DNA from: JBFFXF01 sp041569895
GTDB taxonomy: Bacteria > Planctomycetota > UBA8108 > JACQVS01
NCBI GenBank assembly: GCA_041569895.1
Contig: JBFFXF010000265.1
Span: forward strand, 1 to 10,364
Length of the DNA: 10,364 nt
Direction: 5' to 3'
Each line of letters opens with the position of its first letter. Position 1 is the first letter of the stretch. Below are positions 5,944 to 10,364 of the stretch, piece by piece. Under the pieces are notes generated by a model. That model was given only the letters and a program-made list of their open reading frames with translations. It searched no databases and was not told where the DNA came from. The translations under genes and the position numbers were made by a program.

Positions 5944-6449
5944 CGCCCCTGACTGACGATCGCCCTCGCCAGCCCCTCGAAGGCCGCCTCGACACCGTCG
6001 CCGGTCTTTGCGCTCGTGTGGACGACGGAGATCGCCGACCCGAGAATCCCCGCCACCTCGCCGTCGGCGAGCTCCCACTCGGTCTCGAGGTCGCGCTTGT
6101 TGACCACGGCGACGTACGGCAGGGCGCCGACGCTCCTCTCGACGCGGCTTCGCAGGTCCGCAGCGGTTTGCAGGGTTTCACGGCGAGTGCCGTCGACCAC
6201 CAGGAGGTAGCCGTCCGCTCCGCGCAGGTACGACATCCGTGTCGTCACGAATTCGTCCTCGCCGGCGAGGTCCCAGAGGATCAGCCGTATCTCGCGGCCA
6301 TCGATCGTCAGCGTCTTCTTGTCGATCTTGACGCCGACGGTCGTGTGGTAGACGTCGGAAAAGATGCTCTTGACGAATCGGGCGACGAGACTGGTCTTCC
6401 CGACGGCGAACGCGCCGAGCATGCAGATCTTCTTCTGGATGACGGTCAC
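5940..6449 (-). CDS. Small Ras/Rab/Arf-like GTPase
   Basis: The predicted protein has 169 residues, about the size of one G domain. All nucleotide-binding motifs are visible: P-loop GAFAVGKTS (12-20), switch I with T37 in HTTVGVK, G3 DLAGED (60-65), G4 NKRD (117-120) and G5 TSAKTG (145-150). The position matching the catalytic Gln of Ras (DTAGQ) is E64, so intrinsic hydrolysis may be slow or depend on a partner. There is no C-terminal cysteine for lipid attachment, unlike eukaryotic Rab/Ras. The GTG start at 6449 overlaps the preceding gene's TGA as GTGA, and its stop overlaps the kinase start as ATGA. The open frame extends upstream to 7085 but is antisense-like arginine-rich sequence. In bacteria such GTPases (MglA is the known example) work with roadblock-domain partners. 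The OmpA-like neighbour carries a candidate one. Confidence 0.94.
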   Translation of the reverse strand: MTVIQKKICMLGAFAVGKTSLVARFVKSIFSDVYHTTVGVKIDKKTLTIDGREIRLILWDLAGEDEFVTTRMSYLRGADGYLLVVDGTRRETLQTAADLRSRVERSVGALPYVAVVNKRDLETEWELADGEVAGILGSAISVVHTSAKTGDGVEAAFEGLARAIVSQGR

Positions 6450-8563
6450 GGCTGTCCCGAAACCAGCCGGAAGCTCGCCCGGCGAAGGCTCCGTCCATCC
6501 GAGCCCACGGGCGTCGTGAAACTCGTCGCCGGCGTGCAGACGCTCGGGTCGATGCCCCGGGCCGCGAGCTCCCGGATCGCGGTGCGTGCGCGTTTCAGGG
6601 CGAGACCGACGTTCGGCGTGCCGACTCCGACATGATCGGTCCAGCCGATCGCCTCGACGGCGATCGGCGCGCCGGTGCGATCCGCGGCCGCGACGGCCGT
6701 GCGGATCGCGGCGGCCAGGGCGTCGAGGGTGCCCTGCTGACCCGGCACCAGCTCCGCCGAGGCGACCCGGAACTCGAGGATCTTGCCGGCGACCTCTCGT
6801 CCCGCGGTCTCGAGGCGCTCGGCGTCCTCGTCGACGAGTGCCTCCTCGCGAAGGCCCTCGACTCCCGGGACGAGCCTGGCGAACCGCCGCGCCTCCTCGA
6901 TCCACCGGTGCGGCGCCCGTCCGCTGGCCACCAGCGTCCTGCCGTCGACAGCGAGCGAGACCGTCGCGGGTGGGCCCAGCACGGCGCGGGCCCGCCCGAG
7001 CAGGTCGCCGGGCTCGACGGCGTCGAGGTCGATCCCGGTGACGCCGTCGATGGTCCGCGCCAGCAACCGGGCGCCATCGATCCACTCCTGGGCCGCGGCG
7101 CCGGACGCGACGATCGTGCTGCCATCGAAACGGAGCGTCACCGTCGGTGGCGGCTCGAGCACGCGCTCGGCGCGAGCGAGCAGCACGGCCTCCAGATCAT
7201 CGATCGCGAGGCCCTCGTCGACCACGCCGCGCACGCCGGGGATCAGTGGCGCCGAACGGCGGAGACGCTCGCGCCATGCGTGACTCGAGCGACCGGTGAC
7301 GCGCACGACGCCGTCGGCGACCGCGACCTCGACGCCGTCGGGCGGCTCGAGCGCCGCGTCGACGCGGGCGTCGATGAAGTCCGGCTCCATCGAGTGGAAG
7401 TCGCGCCAGGCGGCCTCGACCTGCTCGGGGCCGAGCGAGCACTCTGCCAGGATCGCCTCCGGATCCCGGGAGAGCGGATCGCGCAGCCCGGCGACGAACC
7501 ACTTGCCGTCGCGCTCGCCGGTGGCGGTGATGACGATTCCCGGCGCCGCCTCCAGCTCGGTGAGATACCGGCTCCAGCGCAGGTGGTCTCGAACCGCGAG
7601 CCATCCCCACGCGATGAGTGGCATGATGAGCACCGCGAGGACGGCGACGGCGACCAGCGGGCCGCCCTTCTTCTTCTTGTCGGTCTTCCTCTCGCGGCGC
7701 GCCTCCTGGAGACAGCCCTCGAGAACCGGACGGCTGAGCTCGAACGGCCCGGCGTCCCCGTCGAACGACTCGAGCGCCTCCGCCTGCGACGCGTGGATCT
7801 CCTCGGCCGCCTCCTGAAGCTGGACGCGGAGCGCCTCGGGCGGGTGGCCGCGGATCACGACCGCGACGACGGCTCGCGGGCCGGCCTCGACCCACACCGT
7901 GAGGTCACCGACTCGGAGCGAGTCGAGCGAGTGCTGGTCGTCGACTCCGAACGAGTCGGCGACGAAGTTCCGGATCGCCGTCAGCATGCCGGAGACCATG
8001 TCGGCGTCGCTCGACACCGTCGCGTCGGCGACGAGGTGCTGCAACAGCAGTCCGCTCTCACGGTGAATCAGGAAGACCTGATCGACGCGATAGATCAGCG
8101 TGTGCACCAGGACGATCTCGGCGAACGATTTCCCCGTGCGTCGCGCCTCGAGCCGCCATTTCAGCGAGCGTACCGACAGGCTGTGCTCCAGCGTGTTGTT
8201 GAGCGACTGGACGAGCCTCGAGATGGCGTCGGCGATCGATTTCCGGATCGCCGGTCCGATGACGGGAAAGATGGCGTCGGTGATCCCGCGAGGGTCGCGT
8301 TTCACCGACGTCTTGATGGACTCCTCGATCGTCGGCGCGAGCGCGCGCGCCAGCCGGTCGTCCTTGCGTGACCGCAGCGAGATCGCCTCGGGAAGGACTC
8401 GACTGACATCCCGGGCGTGGAGCGCCGGATCGTCGAGACGCTGCTGGAGATCAGTGAGTCGCGTGCGCTCGTCGCCGATCAGGAGATGCCGGAGCTGCTC
8501 CATGCCCTCGGCTTCGCGCCGCTGGTCGCCCTGGTCGCCGTTCTGGTCGACGCCGGTCACCAT
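6446..8563 (-). CDS. Single-pass membrane protein: roadblock-like cytoplasmic region, three BON-like repeats, OmpA C-terminal domain
   Basis: The predicted protein has 705 residues. Residues 21-160 are helical and contain APTIEESIKTSVKRDP and FPVIGPAIRKSI, a conserved-looking segment that I associate with large OmpA-family proteins of cyanobacteria and other phyla. Residues about 160-260 read like a roadblock/longin fold (VFLIHRESGLLLQH, a helix VSGMLTAIRNFVADSF, then strands LTVWVEAG and AVVAVVIRG). A lysine-rich stop precedes one transmembrane helix at about 302-324. Periplasmic BON-like repeats lie at about 399-451, 464-515 and 525-577, sharing the pattern (E/G)PP, an SG or TG turn, W and DGV/PGV. 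The OmpA-type peptidoglycan-binding domain (about 594-702) has GWTDHVG and N651 with an RAR helix. ATG 8563 has only a weak GGGA. M21 (8503), just before the conserved LRHLLIGDE, is an alternative start. It probably links the cell wall to the GTPase. Confidence 0.9.
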   Translation of the reverse strand: MVTGVDQNGDQGDQRREAEGMEQLRHLLIGDERTRLTDLQQRLDDPALHARDVSRVLPEAISLRSRKDDRLARALAPTIEESIKTSVKRDPRGITDAIFPVIGPAIRKSIADAISRLVQSLNNTLEHSLSVRSLKWRLEARRTGKSFAEIVLVHTLIYRVDQVFLIHRESGLLLQHLVADATVSSDADMVSGMLTAIRNFVADSFGVDDQHSLDSLRVGDLTVWVEAGPRAVVAVVIRGHPPEALRVQLQEAAEEIHASQAEALESFDGDAGPFELSRPVLEGCLQEARRERKTDKKKKGGPLVAVAVLAVLIMPLIAWGWLAVRDHLRWSRYLTELEAAPGIVITATGERDGKWFVAGLRDPLSRDPEAILAECSLGPEQVEAAWRDFHSMEPDFIDARVDAALEPPDGVEVAVADGVVRVTGRSSHAWRERLRRSAPLIPGVRGVVDEGLAIDDLEAVLLARAERVLEPPPTVTLRFDGSTIVASGAAAQEWIDGARLLARTIDGVTGIDLDAVEPGDLLGRARAVLGPPATVSLAVDGRTLVASGRAPHRWIEEARRFARLVPGVEGLREEALVDEDAERLETAGREVAGKILEFRVASAELVPGQQGTLDALAAAIRTAVAAADRTGAPIAVEAIGWTDHVGVGTPNVGLALKRARTAIRELAARGIDPSVCTPATSFTTPVGSDGRSLRRASFRLVSGQP

Positions 8564-8590
8564 CGGTCAATCCCGCGCGCCGGGGCGCGA

Positions 8591-9340
8591 TCACCTCGAA
8601 CCGTTCGCGGGCCTTTTCCGATCGTCGCCGAGCCGGACCGCGAGCTCCGTGAAGAGGCCGGCGAGCGCGACACGGTCGACCTTGTCGCTCCGCAACTCAT
8701 CGCAGGCCTGCTCGAAGAGGTCGGCCTGCTCCTGGTGGCCGCGCTGAAACTCGTTTCGCAGCTTCTTCGACTGCTCGAGGATCTGGTTCCTGAGCTTCTG
8801 CTGCTCCTTCGTCGTGCGCTCGTCGAGCTCGGTGACCCGTCGCTCTGCCGTCTTCGCGAGCTCCGCGAGGCCCTTCGACAGGTCCTTGATCGCCGACGCG
8901 CGCTCGCCCTGCTCGAGCTTGATGCGCTCGACGAGCGACTTGACCTCCGACTTGATGTACGCCTCGAGCGACTCGAAGCGGTTCTTGAGCTCCGCGCGAA
9001 GCTCCGCCGCTTCCCGCGAAAGCCGCTCCTCGAAGCGGCTGAAGCGTTTCTCGCTCTCGCGGACCTGCGTCCCGAAGAGGATCTCCCGGACCTGGTCGAG
9101 GTTGCCGCCCGCCTCGGCGAGCATCTTCTTGCCGTCGTTCGAAGCTTTCATCGCCCTTCTCTTTCGTGAACGGGTAGAGGCCGACTTTCGCGTCGACTTC
9201 TTGCGCCTCGCGAGCGAGCGCGCCTTCCGTCCACGCGGAGTCGACGAGGCTGTTTTCTTCCGCTTTCGCGTCGCGGTCGTGCGCTTCGGCGAGGCGGAGG
9301 CCTTCCGGACTGTCTTCTTGGCGGCTGTTCTTCTGCTCAT
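8591..9340 (-). CDS. Coiled-coil protein with histone-H1-like basic N-terminal tail
   Basis: The predicted protein has 249 residues. Residues 1-63 contain 28 Lys/Arg and no acidic residue, mixed with Ala, Ser and Thr, which resembles histone-H1-like bacterial DNA-binding tails. The composition then changes abruptly. Residues 81-90 (LDQVREILFG) start a long predicted coiled coil (about 91-230), ending in DKVDRVALAGLFTELAVRLG. ATG 9340 has a strong GGAGGG 6 bases upstream. An internal ATG (M64, 9151) has a weaker AGAAGGGC and would yield a form without the tail. It is the first gene of the operon, 27 bases before the OmpA-like gene, with which it shares the LxQ(V/L)RxxL motif. A structural or scaffold role with DNA contact is inferred; no enzyme motif is present. 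I cannot assign a named family with certainty. Confidence 0.82.
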   Translation of the reverse strand: MSRRTAAKKTVRKASASPKRTTATRKRKKTASSTPRGRKARSLARRKKSTRKSASTRSRKRRAMKASNDGKKMLAEAGGNLDQVREILFGTQVRESEKRFSRFEERLSREAAELRAELKNRFESLEAYIKSEVKSLVERIKLEQGERASAIKDLSKGLAELAKTAERRVTELDERTTKEQQKLRNQILEQSKKLRNEFQRGHQEQADLFEQACDELRSDKVDRVALAGLFTELAVRLGDDRKRPANGSR

Positions 9341-9350
9341 GGCGTCCCTC

Positions 9351-9387
9351 CGGGGAGAATCCCCGATTGTATCACGGGAAGACCCGT
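9351..9387 (-). promoter_or_regulatory. Proximal promoter/operator of the minus-strand operon
   Basis: On the minus strand, TACAAT (complement of 9366-9371) is a good -10 without a clear -35. Just upstream is a perfect inverted repeat, ACGGG (9374-9378) and CCCGT (9383-9387). Just downstream is a hairpin, CGGGG (9351-9355) with CCCCG (9361-9365), which would lie at the start of the message next to the Shine-Dalgarno. The string CCCCGATTGT (9361-9370) also occurs at 2553-2562, linking this site to the palindromes in the plus-strand group. Confidence 0.4.
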
Positions 9388-9479
9388 CGGGGTGGCCGAC
9401 ATCTCGGCGCACGCCCCATTCCGGCAGCGGCCGGAGCGAGTCGACGGGGTGTGGCAGTTCAGGGGAATCGGCGTCCGGG

Positions 9480-9508
9480 AGCGTATTCCGCGACCGCGGA
9501 ACGGTCAA
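9480..9508 (-). promoter_or_regulatory. Distal candidate promoter of the minus-strand operon
   Basis: On the minus strand, TTGACC (complement of 9503-9508) is followed after 17 bases by TACGCT (complement of 9480-9485). The -35 is close to consensus and the -10 is weak. Its transcript would have a leader of about 130 bases and run through the proximal operator region. Confidence 0.3.
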
Positions 9509-9534
9509 CCGAAAATCTCACGAAGACCGGAGGC

Positions 9535-10098
9535 TCAGGCCCCATCCGGCGGCGGCAGATAGCCGGCGCGGGCGAGGCGCGTCAGGGCGTGGCCGGCGAC
9601 GGCATGCGCGAGGAGCGTGACCGCGAAGGCGAGGCCGGGCGAGCTCTCGGCGACGAACGCGAGGGCGAGACCGGCGACGCACCCGACGAGCCAGCCCACG
9701 TGGGCGAACGCCGACGCCGCTCGCGCCGCAGCGCCGACCATCTTCTCGAGACGCTCGCGGTCGGGAAGCACGTCCCGGAGCGCGGGCCGGCGTCGCTTTA
9801 CGAGGAGGGACCAGAGCGCTCCGAGCGCGCCGCGCACGATGCCCTTCACGAAGACGGCCGCGACGCGCACCTGCCAGATGCGGTAGCCGAGGGCGAGGGC
9901 GATCGGGAAGCTGAACACACCGGCCGCGATCGCCAAGGCGGAGCCCGGCGCGAGCAGCGCGGCGAGCGTGAAACCGACGAGGGGGCCGGTGATCACCGCG
10001 CCCACGAGCGTCGCGGCGACCGCGCCCCGCGAGCGCTCGGGCCACGTGGCTCCGGCGTCGATCTGCTTTCCGGCGTCGTGTTCCGTGCTCGCGGACAT
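9535..10098 (-). CDS. Small multi-pass membrane protein of unknown function
   Basis: The predicted protein has 187 residues. Likely membrane segments lie at about 26-49, 53-72, 131-150 and 155-173, with a further hydrophobic or amphipathic stretch at about 78-99. The loop 101-120 is basic and charged (KRRRPALRDVLPDRERLEK). ATG 10098 has GAGG a few bases upstream. An upstream in-frame ATG at 10224 is rejected because the added residues are a GTGDGTGD translation of the G-rich hexamer array. I recognise no family. It reads in the same direction as the downstream operon but is separated from it by 194 bases containing two promoter candidates, so joint transcription is possible but unproven. Confidence 0.7.
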   Translation of the reverse strand: MSASTEHDAGKQIDAGATWPERSRGAVAATLVGAVITGPLVGFTLAALLAPGSALAIAAGVFSFPIALALGYRIWQVRVAAVFVKGIVRGALGALWSLLVKRRRPALRDVLPDRERLEKMVGAAARAASAFAHVGWLVGCVAGLALAFVAESSPGLAFAVTLLAHAVAGHALTRLARAGYLPPPDGA

Positions 10099-10119
10099 GG
10101 CCCTCGGTCCTGCGTCGTG

Positions 10120-10158
10120 CCCGGTCCCGTCCCCGGTCCCGTCCCCGGTCCCGTGCCC
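10120..10158. repeat. C-rich (minus strand G-rich) hexamer array, potential G-quadruplex
   Basis: Seven CCC tracts at exactly 6-base spacing (10120, 10126, 10132, 10138, 10144, 10150, 10156) are separated by GGT, GTC and GTG. On the minus strand these are GGGCAC, GGGACC and GGGGAC units. The array lies 22-60 bases upstream of the start of the membrane-protein gene, so its G-rich form could be in that gene's 5' untranslated RNA. The GGGCAC unit is shared with the array at 156-254. Confidence 0.8.
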
Positions 10159-10240
10159 GAACTCCTTCCCACCCTCGACGACCGCCCAACTCGGAGTTCT
10201 CGCACTCACTTGGAGGACGAGCACGGGAAGACAAAACGGA

Positions 10241-10268
10241 CGCCGCGCCGGACCTGAATAGCGCGGCG
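10241..10268 (-). terminator. Possible intrinsic terminator for a gene beyond the right edge
   Basis: CGCCGCGC (10241-10248) and GCGCGGCG (10261-10268) form a perfect 8-bp stem with a 12-base loop. On the minus strand the stem is followed after four bases by TTTT (complement of 10233-10236). This would end a leftward transcript from outside the window. The spacing to the T run and its shortness keep confidence moderate. Confidence 0.4.
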
Positions 10269-10288
10269 CGATTCTGAGTGGTGTGGCT

Positions 10289-10364
10289 GGCCGAGCGATT
10301 CTTCGTCCTGGCGCGAAGCGAGGCCGAGGCGATACAACGGAGAGTATCGTCGAGGCCGAGCGAC
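10289..10364. repeat. Structured intergenic repeat, cut by the window edge
   Basis: CGATAC (10330-10335) and GTATCG (10344-10349) form a perfect 6-bp stem around an 8-base loop. Pairing resumes outward through GGCC (10322-10325) and GGCC (10354-10357), giving an imperfect stem of about 20 positions. GGCCGAGCGA occurs twice in direct orientation (10289-10298 and 10354-10363), with a variant GGCCGAGGCGA between. No coding potential is evident. The element probably continues past the window. Confidence 0.5.

Noticed and set aside
4549..5952. 467-codon plus-strand open frame opposite the kinase
   Set aside because: It is antisense of canonical kinase motifs, with composition typical of GC-driven shadow frames.
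5944..6078. N-terminal extension of the histidine kinase to an upstream ATG
   Set aside because: It would lie entirely inside the GTPase gene, and the residues are Arg/Gly-rich; the ATGA overlap at 5940-5943 gives a natural start.
6632..8371. 579-codon plus-strand open frame opposite the OmpA-like gene
   Set aside because: It is Arg/Asp-rich antisense sequence with no recognisable domain; the minus strand encodes clear membrane, BON-like and OmpA motifs.
9488..9512. Terminator after the small membrane-protein gene
   Set aside because: GACCG and CGGTC form a 5-bp stem on the minus strand but no T run follows; the same bases fit a promoter -35 better.

Overview
The window is a GC-rich bacterial segment, most likely from an uncultured Planctomycetota-like organism. 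That placement is an inference. It rests on a secreted protein ending in two dockerin-like calcium loops of a style common in planctomycete proteins, a DUF11-repeat lipoprotein, and G-rich hexamer arrays between genes. No rRNA or tRNA is visible to confirm it. Eight genes are well supported, and almost all other long open frames are antisense shadows caused by high GC.

Layout. Positions 1-271 hold short tandem repeats (AGAGAGC, TCGGNN, then CGGGNA and CGAGGA hexamers). A minus-strand gene for a secreted dockerin-like protein follows (272-1162). A 159-bp divergent promoter region separates it from a plus-strand group: a full NarL/FixJ response regulator (1322-1975), a receiver-only paralogue lacking the DNA-binding half (2119-2511), and a four-repeat DUF11 lipoprotein (2648-4231). 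A hairpin with a T run at about 4264-4301 ends this group and overlaps the stop codon of the convergent operon.

The convergent minus-strand operon (9340 down to 4294) reads in order: a coiled-coil protein with a histone-H1-like basic tail; a 705-residue single-pass membrane protein with a cytoplasmic roadblock-like region, three periplasmic BON-like repeats and an OmpA-type peptidoglycan-binding end; a small Ras/Rab/Arf-like GTPase; and a HisKA_3 histidine kinase. The last two junctions are 4-base overlaps (GTGA, ATGA), so these proteins are probably made in coupled amounts. Upstream in the same direction lies a small membrane protein (9535-10098). Beyond it are a second G-rich hexamer array, a terminator-like hairpin and a structured repeat at the window edge.

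Working model (inference). The OmpA-like protein senses or anchors to peptidoglycan and passes its state through its cytoplasmic domain to the GTPase. The GTPase informs the soluble kinase, which phosphorylates one or both neighbouring NarL-type receivers. The receiver-only protein could act as a phosphate sink or as a protein-interaction output. The H1-tailed coiled coil shares a short motif with the OmpA-like protein and could tie the complex to DNA. The most interesting part of the window is this predicted envelope-OmpA/GTPase/kinase relay.
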